Origin: Euborellia annulipes
Lineage: Eukaryota > Arthropoda > Insecta > Dermaptera > Anisolabididae
Length of the DNA stretch: 64,000 bases
Assembly (NCBI GenBank): GCA_023213315.1
Contig: JAKCPI010009397.1
Location: forward strand, 1 to 64,000
Reading direction: 5' to 3'
This document shows positions 22,911 through 34,626 of this stretch, in pieces. The position numbers and the translations under genes are program-made. The notes beneath the pieces were generated by a model that saw nothing but the letters and a program-made list of their open reading frames with translations, was not told the origin of the DNA and did not search any database. Numbering within the stretch: the first letter of the stretch is position 1; each line of letters opens with the position of its first letter.

Positions 22911-23782
22911 TCCTGTCGACATATATTTATAGTCAGGGAGTCAAAGCCCATTTTTACAAGTTATTACTATCAAGCTAATTTTCCGTGAGTAGCTTCATTT
23001 TGATGAGACGAACAATTTTTCCTCTTACAACAATTCTTGATGGTGGTAGCTAACAGGAGTAGCAGGGATATAATATTTCAATTTGACGATTCTCAAAAAT
23101 TTATTATTATTTATGGGTTTTTTCATTAAATCTTAAGAAAATTATTAACATTAAATAAAAAAAAAATATTTGTCCTACAAAATATATGGTTTGATCAAAG
23201 AGTCTTCCACTTCGAAAATGTACATTTTCGAGCAGATCTACACAAACAATAATAATAAGTTTGGTCCGGTGTAGTGGACCTGGGGGACAATCAAAGGTGT
23301 CCTACCTTACAAAAACAAAATAATAAATGTAGTGCGACTAGTACTCGAAACGTAGCAACAAAATATAAAGTTTTTATTTCGCCTGGCTGCTATTCCCGGG
23401 AAGGCTCCCGTCCTTTTCTTTCATTTAAAATTATAAGTCATTCTACTCAAAAAATCTATTAAATAAACTCAAAATACAATATAATGGGAAGACAAAATCA
23501 AATTTGATTTTTTCAACAAAATAACAAGAACCAATTATGTCTTTATCTAAAAATTTTGAATGTTTTTAAGAAGAAGCATTTCCTTTGGTGACAGACGAAT
23601 CATTATTTTAAAAAGAAGAAAATATAAAAGTTTACAGGTGGAGAAAACAGGTGTTAGAACGAAAAATGAATAATGAATAAAAGGTTTCCGTAGGTGGGAA
23701 AAAATAGATGAAAAAATTTATAAAATAAATAAAAAAAAAAAAAACTAATGTATTAATTTGCGGAAAGTCACTACTTAAAAAA

Positions 23783-23868
23783 TCTGGTGTGACTGGTCGC
23801 ACAGCACACAACTTTCTATTACCTTCGGTAATTGAAAGTTGTGTTATGTGTTTGTCACACCAGATTTT
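23783..23868 (+). repeat. Stand-alone terminal hairpin of the X-box repeat
   Basis: TCTGGTGTGACTGG, loop ACCTTCGGTAATTG, GTCACACCAGA, followed by GTCGACATATATTTAG. Confidence 0.65.
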
Positions 23869-24549
23869 TCAAGTCGACATATATTTAGTTTCCGCCGAAA
23901 TATTAAAATTCAAGATGTAAGATTTATAAGAATGGGAACATACTTATTTAATGAGTTCTACATTAAAGATGATATCAAGCACTGATGATAGCCATGGCAT
24001 TTATTGTTTATGGATTGACAGACGATCAAAGTCAATACAAGACATTCTCACTTCTTGAGGATAGTAAGAAAATGAGCAAAGAATGAGGAAAAAAAATAAA
24101 TTTTTTGTATTCTAAACTTTTTTTCAAGTTTTTTTCTCATAATGAAAAAAAAAAAAAAAAAAAAAAAAAAACATTAATTATATTTCCTATTTGATGCAAC
24201 TAACAAAAACAATTTATAAAAACTAAGGTATAATAATTGAATGTATTGTTTCCTAATTCTTTTATTACTTTTTACTAGCTAACAAAAAATGAACATCTGT
24301 AAGGGGGCCTTTCAAAATATTATAAAAACCAAATGATGGGGCTGGTTCAAAAAGAAAAAAACGGTACAAAAAAACAAACAAACATTATGTACGGCTAAAT
24401 GCGGTGAAGAGAATGTTTAATAAACTGGTGTGATTTACACACCACACAACTTCCTATTTTTTAATAGTTTATATTAAAAAAAAAAATTATAGATCGAGTA
24501 AGAATTCTGCTATAACAGATAAATAAACATTCTTGAAAATAATTAAATA

Positions 24550-24768
24550 TTTAAATTAGAAATGTAAAGTATAAAGCGATACATAATTGTTTTTTATTTG
24601 GTTACTGGAAGATAGGCAACCCAATTAACAAACCCACTAATAGTCTATTGTTTTTAAAAAAAAAGAAGATAATTTCGATTTAGACTACCCTTCTGGCTGA
24701 TTTCCTATCTCTCACATAATTTTGGACTATAAAGAGTCACTTAATGCAACAGAACCGTAGCTCGGTGA
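24550..24768 (+). repeat. 220-bp interspersed repeat, also at 55505-55710
   Basis: Shares GATAGGCA, AACCCACTAATAGTCTATTG, TTTCGATTTAGACTACCC and GTCACTTAATGCAACAGAAC with 55505-55710. In both places a hammerhead arm follows. It contains CTGGCTGATTTCC, the family tail, so it may itself be the end of an older hammerhead element. Confidence 0.65.
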
Positions 24769-25075
24769 GAGACGCAGCTAGAGTTTTTTCATAATTTATT
24801 TAATTCACACAGCTGACGTTTCGGTTTCGTGTTTGAACCATCTTCAGAGGGGGCGAAAATTCATTATGGAAGGCTCCCAGTGGATACATTGTTGAACTAA
24901 ACCTCTATATAATAGATAAATATATACACCAGGTATATAAAAAATTAAAAATCAACTGTGTCACTTTCATAATGACTTTTCGCCATCTCTGAAGATGGTT
25001 CAAACACGGAACCGAAATGTCAGCTGTGTGCATTAAATAAATAAGGAAAAAACTCTAGCTGCGTCTCTCATTTTT
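24769..25075 (+). mobile_element. Palindromic hammerhead pair
   Basis: Inverted arms share GAGAGACGCAGCTAGAG at the outer ends. Motifs lie at 24815-24847 (minus, GACGTTTCGG to CATCTTCAG) and 24989-25021 (plus, CTGAAGATGGTTC, GAACCGAAATGTC). The 220 bp to the left (24550-24768) recurs at 55505-55710, where the matching hammerhead arm is found at 56697-56930, so both belong to a larger repeat. Confidence 0.7.
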
Positions 25076-25154
25076 CTACCCTCTTATGAATATAACAGTA
25101 CAGCGTTTTAATGACAAAGATTGTTAGAAGTAAAAATGTATCTTTGTTGGAAAC

Positions 25155-25330
25155 GGTCCTAGGGGCCTTGATGTGGGGGTTAGCGTGCTGGCCTTCTGAG
25201 ACAAGAGTCGCGGGTTCGCATCCCTTCTCATGCGACAAAAATTTATTTCATTTTAATTGGCTAAATTGAAGTAGAGACGGGGTCTAAATGGCCTCCGTTG
25301 TTAAAAAAAAAAACCTAAATAAATAATAAT
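25155..25330 (+). repeat. tRNA-derived SINE, family 2
   Basis: Box A GTGGGGGTTAGCGTGC, box B CGGGTTCGCATCCC, the ATTTCATTTTAATTGGC body and GGGGTCTAAATGGCC tail. Confidence 0.75.
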
Positions 25331-25559
25331 CTTTATAGGAAATGGCCGTCCTTCATTTGAGCACACCATAAATTTAACGATCTGTCAAATAGGTTAGTTT
25401 AGACAGCTGATTAAAAAGACATGTTTGGGCTGTTTAAAAAAATTGCCAATAGCGATATATTTTTGCTTCTAGCAATCCCATACAAGTGAAATTAAAGCAT
25501 TAAAATTAAGTTAATTCTTAATTTGAAATTAAAAAAAAAAAAAAAAAAAATCAAAATTA

Positions 25560-25770
25560 AATTTGCTCAGGGGCCCACATCTTGTGGGTACGTGGATGGC
25601 GACCACGAGCTGCCCTAGCTGGGACTGGCAGTACTTCTGTTCTTTGCATGTCAGTCTCTTTCCTTCTATATTTTCAACAGGCGTCAGACCGTGCGACGGG
25701 CCGGCCTGTTCTATTCCTTCCCGGTCGCAAAACCCCCATCCCCTCCGCCGACGGAAATAATCAGGCGAGG
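25560..25770. other. GC-rich island bordered by poly-A
   Basis: GGGCCCACATCTTGTGGGT palindrome at the left; ATATTTTCAACAG followed by GCGTCAGACC looks acceptor-like, but neither frame is recognised. Confidence 0.25.
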
Positions 25771-25789
25771 AAAGAAGAAGAAAATTAAA

Positions 25790-27060
25790 TTAAATTGCTC
25801 TTACTTAATTTGAACAATTTTTTTTCCCTATGAATATCAATTCATTTTTTTATTATTAATAAAATTTTTATGTTTTATTATCGAATAGCTGATAAAATTT
25901 CGTGAACACTATAGAAGACAAAAAACACAACCTAGCTATTTCTTAATTGAAGTTTTTTTTTTATTAAAGTTGATTTCTTGCACAGAGGGAGTTAATTATA
26001 ACTCTGAAATCAAGATATTTTCAGATGCAGATCAAAGGAAGTGATACAATTATTTGGTATAACAAACTAGGTAAAAAAATAGCTATTTGTTCCGTTGCTT
26101 ATAAACTTAATGGGTTATTATCATTAGAGTGAATTCATTAATGTTTACCTGTACCTCTCTGGAAACATAAAACCTCCCCCACTCCCTGAATCAGTAATAC
26201 AAAGGAGCTTTAGCTATGTTTTTTAGTCCTATTGTCCGATAGTGTAAATTCATTAGTGGTTATCGGGAACAGGGGACCAACAAAAAGATATTTTATAGTT
26301 TTTGTTTAAACAAACATCAAGCTCCCCCCCCCCCCCCCGCCCCGAAACGAACAGCAGGTATAACGCAATCACAGGTGAAATTTACTCGTTGTTTGTACCA
26401 AAAAGATAACAATCATGAATTATAAACCCATCAAGGCGACTTTGGGTCGACGGCTCAAGGTGTCATTTCAAATTATATATAAATGAATAATGCCCCGCAC
26501 ACACATTTCTAGAGACACGGTGTTTTTGTCAACCTCCCCCCATCCCACCCATATACACGTTGGTTGGATACACCACTTTTTGCTTGCATTAGTCCAACAC
26601 TAAGATTAAAACGTATTATTTATTTCTCATTAATCTGTGTAGTGGGAGGGAGAGAGAGAGATTATTTTGCTGCTATCCATACCTTGCTCTTAAATTTAAA
26701 AGAGATGGGTAAACATAAAAGACAAAAGAAGGAGAAGCCATTACCGGCTTATTTTTTTTTTTTTTTTGTAATGAAATAATGTCTTCTTTTTTTTTTATTA
26801 ATAAAAATTGTGCAAAAATATGCGAGTGAATGACATTAGAATGAACATTCTATAAAAGAAAATTTTAAATTTAGTAAGAACCGACAACGTAGGATCTTTT
26901 ATTAAATTAAAATAATTATTTAATGTAAACAAATCCTCTAGCATGAAATGACGAAACCTTCACGCTTTGAATTAGTTGGATTTGAGGTGTGTGCACGAAA
27001 CATGAATTAATAACAGGGGATCCCCGTAGGAAATTCTAATAATAATTTTTAATTTATTTA
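25790..27060. other. AT-rich sequence, no gene seen
   Basis: A C-run near 26324-26338 and a GA run at 26650. 30480-31220, 31570-32480, 33090-33310 and 34090-34625 are also without recognisable genes; 34060-34092 is poly-A. Confidence 0.45.
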
Positions 27061-27064
27061 ATCC

Positions 27065-27096
27065 AACGTTTCGGTCTCTGGTTGGGCCATCTTCAA
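27065..27096 (-). ncRNA. Solo hammerhead-like motif
   Basis: On minus: TTGAAGATGGCCC, GACCGAAACGTT. Both the first base of box 1 and the cleavage triplet deviate. Confidence 0.4.
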
Positions 27097-27399
27097 AGCT
27101 AGAAGAAGAAGATTATTGAGGTGTGACCCTCTTACGGCTCTGGAGAAGGCCCATGCCAGAAGGTATGGAATAATAAAATAAATGAAAAATTAACATCCGC
27201 ATTGTTTCAAAAGTACATCACATCATTTTTCAACTCTTGCAGAAAATCATAAAATCTCAATATCCTACTGACCCTTGGAGCATCGCTAGAAGGGATCAAA
27301 AGGTTCGCTGAGAATTTCAATAAATATGGAGAAAGATGCAGAAAAAAAACTTTCTGTCAGAATAAATAAATAAGATTACAAAAAACAAATGAGACTTTT

Positions 27400-27640
27400 T
27401 TCGGCCCGTATTATTTTAATATTCCATTGTAGACGTTTCGGGGACTAAAGGAAATCCATCTTTATCAGGACAAAGGCGTTAAAAAAATTATTAACTCTGC
27501 TTTCTTCACTGTATTTTAAAATATAGTAATACTTTTAGTTTTTTACTTTGGCAGAGATAAAAAATTTTTAACAACTTTGTACTGAAGATGGATGACATTT
27601 AGTCTCCGAAAAGTCAACAATGCAATTTTTATTTCAACTT
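27400..27640 (+). mobile_element. Palindromic hammerhead pair, degenerate
   Basis: Motif at 27432-27468 on minus has CCGAAACGTC intact but box 1 expanded (CTGATAAAGA). Its partner at 27582-27615 on plus has CTGAAGATGG intact but GAAAAGTC at the cleavage side. Each has lost one box, so neither looks active. Confidence 0.55.
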
Positions 27641-27784
27641 CTAACTGTATTAGGCCTTCCTCTATAACTAGGTATAAGAAAGTAAAAAGACACAATATTT
27701 TCGCCTAAATAAGCAACTAAATGATTGAATAACAAAAGTTATCAAAAAACAATTATGGAATGTAGCTGATTTGTTGAATAGGGA

Positions 27785-28880
27785 AGAGGATGCAGCCAAT
27801 AATTGAGCCGCTATTTAATAATTAAACACTCTAAATAGGAACGTTTCGGCTGAGATCAACACTGCCATCTTCAGCCTTCAAAGAGCATATTCAAATTTTT
27901 ATACAAAAATCTGGTGTGACTGGCGCACAGCACACAACTTTCTCTTACCTTCGGTAATCGAAAGTTGTGTACTGTGCTTGTCACACCAGATTTTTTGTGT
28001 CGACATGTATTTAGTTTCCGACAGTAGAGTACAATTGAATTCAAGATGTAAAATTTATAAGTATGGGAAAATATTTATATTTTGATACCATGGCAACCAT
28101 TTCTCCTATCTTTTCTATGGAGTACAAGAGTAAAGTGGTCTTCAGAAGATTTCAATCACAAAATGAGAATATACATTTTATAGAGAATCTAAAAAATAAT
28201 TGATTTTTGAATTTAAAAAAAAATCGTTTGAGCAAATTTTGAGAAAATCGAAAAAAACTGAAAAAATGAATCAGTAAAGTGCTAGTACTTTTTGGTCGAT
28301 TTTGTTCAAAAGCTTCGTGTCACGTCCCATGGGGGTGCCTAACTTAAATATAAAATTTCAACTTCCTAGCTCTTTTCGTTCTTGAGATATTTTGTTCACA
28401 GACACACACACACACACAGACAGACCATGTCGCGAAAACCACTTTTTTGGATTCAGGGGACCTCAAAACGTGAAGATCCATCAAAATCTCGACATCGAAT
28501 TTTTGACATGAATCCAATACTTTCTCTCTATATATATATTACATATATACATAGGTAAGAGAAAGTAAAATAGAGTTTTTATTAATACAAATTATTTGCA
28601 TTCTTTGTCAGATGAATGGAATTTTCGTGATACAACGAAGTTGAGGCTTATAATGATTGAAAGCACTTGTGGGTATTTTAAAAGAAATTACATTCACTTG
28701 ACAAAGAATGCAAATAATTTTTATTAATAAAAACAACTCTTTTTTTTTTTTTTTGTATAAAAATTTGAATATGCTCTTTGAAGGCTGAAGATAGCAGTGT
28801 TGATCTCAGCCGAAATGTTTCTAATTAAAAGAGTGCTTAATTATTAAATAGCGGCTCAATTATTGGCTGCATCCTCTTCC
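27785..28880 (+). mobile_element. Palindromic hammerhead element carrying an X-box repeat in its loop
   Basis: Outer arms contain GAGGATGCAGCCAATAATTG and the complement near 28870. Motifs are at 27840-27873 (minus) and 28785-28819 (plus, CTGAAGATAGC, GCCGAAATGTTT). The arms continue inward to CAAATTTTTATACA and its complement. The loop then holds a hairpin-ended X-box element (27910-28566) and a small inner palindrome (28568-28740) with ATTTGCATTCTTTGTCA arms. Confidence 0.7.
27910..28566 (+). mobile_element. Hairpin-ended X-box repeat
   Basis: Complete copy with both end structures; the X-box variant is GATACCATGGCAAC at 28084-28097 (one base changed). Confidence 0.75.
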
Positions 28881-28970
28881 CTATTCAAATCAGTCATAAC
28901 CACCTGAGGTCCGAAATGTAAATACATTTCCTCGAAGATCGTCCCTCCTTATTTTAGGAGTGGTATAATA

Positions 28971-29213
28971 CAGTGGTTTCAAAACTTAAATATTTAATCT
29001 TATGACGCCTCCCCCCCTCCCCATTTTATAAAATAATACAAAAACAAAAATTTTTAATGCTAAAAAATATATATTTATATAAAAATATATTTTTTATTCT
29101 TATTTATATTAAAACTAGTAATCAATTGGTCCTGGTGGCCAATATTCGACCCTCCCCTTAGACTAGTCCGCGCCTCCCTAGGGAGGCGGGCATCACAGTT
29201 TGGAAAACGCTGG
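28971..29213 (+). mobile_element. hAT MITE, CAGTGGTTT family, left member of the composite
   Basis: Ends CAGTGGTTTCAAAAC and CAGTTTGGAAAACGCTG. Contains GACGCCTCC, TGGTGGCCAATATTCG and the hairpin CGCCTCCCTAGGGAGGCG. Confidence 0.8.
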
Positions 29214-30083
29214 CATAACGAAAAGACTGTGTGAATGTGTTTGTGAGTGTGAATGAGAAAAAAGAGTGAGTGTTAAAAAAAGGAAAAGAAAAAAGATAAA
29301 AAATAAAAAAACTAATTTTTTTTCAATGACACCTCCCCTCCCCCTTACCATTTCAACAGCTTATATTCACCCTCTACCCTTAGTGAAATACAAAATATTT
29401 AATTTCATATTCAAAAGAATCGTTTTTCGCAGTCAAATTATTTGTTTTTATCATTTTTTTTTCAACGATAAAATGCATATTAATTACCTTTAATAAGACG
29501 CTCAAGAGGGTTTGCTGGCTGTCGTAGTGGTCAGGGTGGGTTACACTATATTAATTATTCACTTTGATTCACTTTAAACACAATTAAAAAAAGAGTGCAC
29601 CTAGACGCCTGCATGCCGGCAACGCACTCGACTCGACTGAATGAGAGATTCGTCTCTCTCTTATTATAGGAATAAATAGATGAAAATAACAATTCCCTTT
29701 TTATTAAAAGTAAAAAAATACCTTTTTCTCTAATCTAACTATATTTAGAGCTGGAAAAAAATGTCAACAAGTGATTTGGAATATTCCAATGCCTTTCTTA
29801 AATAATCAACCCTTCATCCCCTAATCAGAATAATAATCAACGCTATATTTTGAATGTTTTCTATTTATTTGGCTTCGATTTAGCTAAAATATATTTAAAA
29901 AACCTTTTTTTTTTTTTTCAATTTTTCAACCCTCCTAATCCAATCTTAATAAATAAAAATGCTATTGCCTTCGTCGAACTTCGCGTCTGGTCAGAAAAAA
30001 ATGAAAACCCGGAGAAACTTCACTGGATCCGCCTTTGGGTTTTACACCTAGTATAATTTTCTAGAATGAGTCTTACTTTAGGC

Positions 30084-30471
30084 CAGTGGTTTCCAAATTT
30101 TATGTTACAACGTCTCCCTTAAAAATATTTAATCGTATGACGTCCCCCACCCATTTAATAAAATAATACAAAAATAAAAATTTTTTTTATACTAAAAAAT
30201 ATAAATTTCTATAAAAATATTTTTTTTTATTTATTCATATTTATTATTTTAATTAAAAACTCGATGAGCCGCAGTGACACCGTCTCTACTGATGGTGCCA
30301 CTGCGGCTCATCAAGGAAAACCTCCGTCCCAGAATCTTCTAAATTTTATTATTTCATTTATAAAACTATCAATCATTTGGAAAATTGATCTTGGTGGCCA
30401 ATATTCGCGCCTCCCCTTAGACTAGTCCGCGCCTCCCTAGGGAGGCGCGCCTCACAGTTCGGAAAACCCTG
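30084..30471 (+). mobile_element. hAT MITE, CAGTGGTTT family, right member, with a private hairpin
   Basis: Same ends as 28971-29213 plus about 130 bp not present there. The extra part holds a perfect 14-bp stem, GATGAGCCGCAGTG (30263-30276) and CACTGCGGCTCATC (30299-30312). Confidence 0.8.
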
Positions 30472-31224
30472 GTATAATATTTAAAAAAAAAAGAAGTTTT
30501 GAATTGAATTTTTCAATTTCGGGCTTCAATATTTATCAAAGTAAATGTCAAACACCTTTGAAGTAGGTGTTTAAACAAGTTGAAGCCCGCTTGCTATTTC
30601 AAACAAATGTATGTGCCCAGAGAGAGAGAAAAAAAAGGAGAAATACGGCTAAATTAAATTATCAAATGGGCAGCCGACAACGAGAAGAGTTCAAAACGTT
30701 ACGGAATAAATAATACAATGAACTGGCAAGAAATATATATCATCTTATTAGAATTAAAGATTAACAAACGAGAAAAAAGTAAATAAGTTAATAATAACGA
30801 TTAAAATTAATTTTTTTTTGTGAAAGAACCTCTCCATTAGAATTGCATTATCTCTCACCCCCCCCCCTCCCCTATTTCCCCCCTCTCTCTATATTTAGTT
30901 ACGGCTCTAATTTAAAATAATATAATTAATAAATTTTTTATAACAAAATGTCTACGGATGATAAATATATTTCTAAATAAACAAAAAATTGATTATTTTT
31001 GATTTAATAAATAAATAAATAAATAATTTATAATTTATCAGAGATGAGATAAAAAGTGTGTGATATCTTAATATCAGAGTCTTGGTGAAGAAATATTTTT
31101 TTTTATTAAAGGAGGTAGAAACTTCTTCCATATTAATCAAAGCAAAGGGTTGGTCATGTTTTTATATAGTCCTTTTTTTTTATTAATTTTTAATTTATAA
31201 AATAGCTATTAAGAAGGGTATGAA

Positions 31225-31560
31225 AATGCAGGCAGCCAAAAATAAAAAACCCTCTCGATACTCTGCGAACGTTTAGACGTTTCGGGTAAAATTTATTCAC
31301 CCATCTTCAGCTAATTGTTCTAATGAAAGAGTATAATTATACATAAATGACATTGGTTATTCTATAGAATTTTCAAACCTGTATTTATCATCTTATTATC
31401 AAAAGAGAATACATAGAATAAACAATGTTATCTATGTATAATTATACTCTCTCATTAGAACACTTAACTGAGGATGGGTGAATAAATTTTCCCCGAAACG
31501 TCTGAACGTTTACAGAGTATCGAGAGTGTTTTTCATTTTTGTCTGCCTGTATTTTACATA
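31225..31560 (+). mobile_element. Palindromic hammerhead pair
   Basis: Outer inverted ends GCAGGCAGCCAAAAA and TTTTTGTCTGCCTG. Motifs at 31276-31310 (minus, CTGAAGATGGGTG to CCCGAAACGTC) and 31468-31502 (plus, CTGAGGATGGGTG to CCCCGAAACGTC). Both satisfy the CTGANGA rule and both end in GAAACGTC. Stem II pairs GGG with CCC. Confidence 0.75.
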
Positions 31561-32495
31561 TATTTCCAGCCAATATTTATAATAAATAAATCATAGCTTA
31601 TGGAGCAACCAGATTTTTTTTTAAATAAAAAAAAAGTAATTAATATAGACTAAAAAGCAACCATTAAAGGACTAGGTAACGTTACAAATGTTACGAGAAA
31701 ATTAATGAATATCCAGATGTTTAGTTTTTACTGTATTTGGAAGAATCAGTCATATAAATATTAAATGGTTTAACTAGCTAGGAAGTGATGACCCCATAAA
31801 TATGAGAGAACAAAAAAAAATTAAATTAGAATTTTTTATTATTATTTTTTTGAGTAAATAATGAAATGGAAAGTGAGAAGAGTCGGCTAGAAAGTGATAA
31901 AAGATGAGCAAGAAAGAAGAAAGAGATGGGAGAGATCCAAGATCCAAGGTCAGGAGATGAATCTCTTGACTCTCCGCCAGAGGATGCCACAAATCAATCC
32001 CAAAATTTGTAGGAAAACGAGAGTGGGTTTTTTTTTTATTTCTATCTTCTTGCCAAACTATTAAAATTGTGATATTTTTTTTTTCAATATTCATCTTTAT
32101 TTAAATTCTAAAATGTTGAGTTGGGCGGGCCCTCCAAAAATCAAACAACAAAAAAAAAACTAAATAAAATTTAACATGAGAATAATAGTGCAAAATAGAG
32201 AAATAAACTGGTGATAGCAAATAACCGATCGTTTCATCAAAATAAATATAATTAATAAATGTGTCTATTTCAGTTACGATTCTGCTTAAAATTAGAAATT
32301 TGTTATTTTATTAGTCGCGTCGCCCATCTCCAGTGGGTTTCGCGCCTAGCTGAGGGGGGGGGGGGGGGAGGTCAGACTCAGACACTAAACCCAAGATGTT
32401 TTGAGGTGAATAGCTGAGTAGATCTTGTATATAGTAAGGAATAAAGCAAGAGCAAATGCAGCTATATATATTTCGTTTAATAGGCACTTCAAGCC

Positions 32496-32527
32496 GACGT
32501 TTCGGTCAGATTTGCATCCATTCTCAG
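32496..32527 (-). ncRNA. Solo hammerhead-like motif
   Basis: On minus: CTGAGAATGG, GACCGAAACGTC. GAAACGTC intact; box 1 has an extra base. Flanks match the pair at 37475-37850. Confidence 0.45.
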
Positions 32528-32806
32528 GGTCACAATAAATAACAGAAAGTTGTGTGATGTGTTGTCATACCAGATTTTTTGTATCGAGATTTATTTAGAT
32601 TCCGATAGTGGTTCGAGATAGTTGGATTGGTTTTTAGGGCTAAGCTCATCTAATTTTTCTTTCTTATCTTTGAACTCATCAAAATATTTTTCAAAATAAT
32701 CACTCAGACTACTGTAGACATTTCAACATCGTTTGACAGTATATATATACAAGAATAAATATCAAAACCTTTCGGCTAAATAAAATGAGAGGAATTCCAA
32801 AAAAAA

Positions 32807-33085
32807 TCTGGTGTGACTGGCGCACAGCACACAACTTTCTCTTACCCTTCGGTAAGAGAAAGTTGTGCACCGTGCTGGTCACACCAGATTTTTTGTGTCG
32901 AGATATATTTAGTTTCCCATAGCACCTTAGTTTCAAACTTGCATTTTAAATGTTGACTGCTTCAAATAAACTATGGTTATTTTTCAAAATTTTAATCTCA
33001 TATTTGGACATTTTATACACAATATAGAATCGTAAATAAATACAAAATTTCATAAGAATTGGAAAAAAAATTTTAAATGCCTAAA
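32807..33085 (+). repeat. Terminal hairpin with a different body
   Basis: Hairpin 32807-32888, then about 150 bp (AAACTATGGTTATTTTTC and onward) that is the inverse of 12918-13040. The same hairpin thus heads at least two repeat bodies. Confidence 0.6.
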
Positions 33086-33277
33086 AAGTTCTAAAGGGGA
33101 CCCCTTTGAATCGAAATTAACATACAAATCCCTATAGGAAATTAACATTGGTCATATGCGAAGATAAGGTGGAAAGGGAATTTAAAAAGAGTAGAGAGAG
33201 ACGATAATGTTTGCAAACAATTAAAGACACAAATAAATTTAAAAAAATGGGAATTTAAATAATAATTGATTTTTTAA

Positions 33278-33314
<37 letters not shown>

Positions 33315-33317
33315 ATT

Positions 33318-33530
33318 CACACTTTTTTCTCATTCACACTCACACTCACACACACATTCATACAGTCTTTTCGGCAACTTAGGCCATTTAAGACTTTGAC
33401 GATAACCGTTGTATTGAATAGATCTAGTGGGGGTTGAGGCATTTCTATTTAAGCCATCTGGTATCCAAATGGCTTAAATAAAATCATCGGACAGCCTGGG
33501 TCCGAACCCGCGACGTTTGGCTTAGGAGGT
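33318..33530 (-). repeat. tRNA-derived SINE, family 1, minus
   Basis: Tail (CACTTTTTTCTCATTCACAC) and body up to the box B relic GGGTCCGAACCCG; box A end lost. Preceded by a poly-T of about 30. Confidence 0.75.
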
Positions 33531-33570
33531 AGGATTTTTAATCTAATAAAAAGAAAAAGATTTAAATTCC

Positions 33571-34059
33571 GTTACCATGGCAACCAGTTCTATCTTTCCT
33601 ATGAAGAACAAGAGTAAAGTGGTCTTCAGAAGATTTCAACGGCAAAATGAGAATATACATTTTAAAGAGCATCTAAAAAATAGTTCATTTATGAATTTAA
33701 AAAAAATCCTTGGAGGGAATTTTGAGAAAATCGAAAAAAACTGAAAAAGTACATCAGTAAAGTACTAGTACTTTTTGGCCGATTTTGTTCAAAAGCTTAT
33801 TTTGAGATTCTTCAAAGGTACCTAAGTTAAATATAAAATTTCAATCCGGTAGCTCAATTCTTTCATGCTAAAAATCTGTCCACACATACAGACGCACACG
33901 ACACACACACACACACACACAGACCAATTTGCGGGACCCACTTTTTTGGACTCAGGGGACCTCAAAACATGTATATCCATCAAAATCTCGACATCGAATT
34001 TTTGACATGATCGCAATACTTTCTCTCTCTATATATTTCATATATAGGCTAAGAGAAAG

Positions 34060-34070
<11 letters not shown>
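33571..34070 (+). mobile_element. X-box repeat, 5' hairpin missing
   Basis: Starts at the X-box GTTACCATGGCAAC (33571-33584) and runs to the terminal palindrome near 34060, then a long poly-A. Confidence 0.7.
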
Positions 34071-34093
<23 letters not shown>

Positions 34094-34626
34094 AATAAAT
34101 AATAAAAACTATCAACTAGTTATAAGCTAGTTTAGGGATGCAATGGATTATTTTTTCCGCTATAAACTTCCTTATTTCATTTAGTGTTATTTTGTTTCGG
34201 AGGGAGGAGGGGGGGGGGGGCGGTGAAGGGGATTTTTAAAAAAGGAGTTTTTAATAGTGTTTTTCTTTTGGCTAAATGGCAAATATTTCGTCACGGTTGA
34301 TGGGGAAGGGGAATAAGAAGAGAGAAGGGAATCATCGAACGAACGAACGAACGAGAGAGGGCCTAAATGGCTTCTTTTCAGGAAGGATGAATGAATGAAA
34401 TGGAATGTAAAAGAGAGGAGAACTGAACAGATGAGAGAAGACTGTAACAACAAACAAGATGATAGCCTAGTATGCATAAAGACGTTTGAAAAAAAAAAAA
34501 TAAATAAATAAAAAAAATAAAAAATAAAAAATTGTTGACTTTTTTTTGGAATTTTGAAGAGATGGTCTTGAACTGACCTGGGTTGTGATAGCAATATTAA
34601 AGAGAAGTCAAACTAAGTTAATCAAT

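Larger units (their letters stand above)
21870..24545. other. Mixed AT-rich sequence between satellite and SINE
   Basis: GC-rich hairpin GGCGCGGCGAAGCCGCGCC at 22142-22160 (relic of the 62740 repeat), an AAT microsatellite at 22680-22702, two terminal hairpins (listed) and poly-A at 24142-24171. No gene seen. Confidence 0.45.
28971..30471 (+). mobile_element. Second composite hAT insertion bounded by one exact 8-bp duplication
   Basis: GTATAATA is found at 28963-28970 and 30472-30479. The left boundary is the left end of one hAT (CAGTGGTTTCAAAAC) and the right boundary the right end of another (GGAAAACCCTG). The inner flanks, GCATAACG after 29213 and CTTTAGGC before 30084, do not match each other. 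Captured DNA starts inside a SINE tail (GAAAAGACTGTGTGAATG at 29219), whose left half is absent here. Confidence 0.65.

Noticed and set aside
34187..34594. 135-codon minus-strand frame, the longest in the window
   Set aside because: Low-complexity Phe/Ser/Pro translation of A/G-rich simple sequence.
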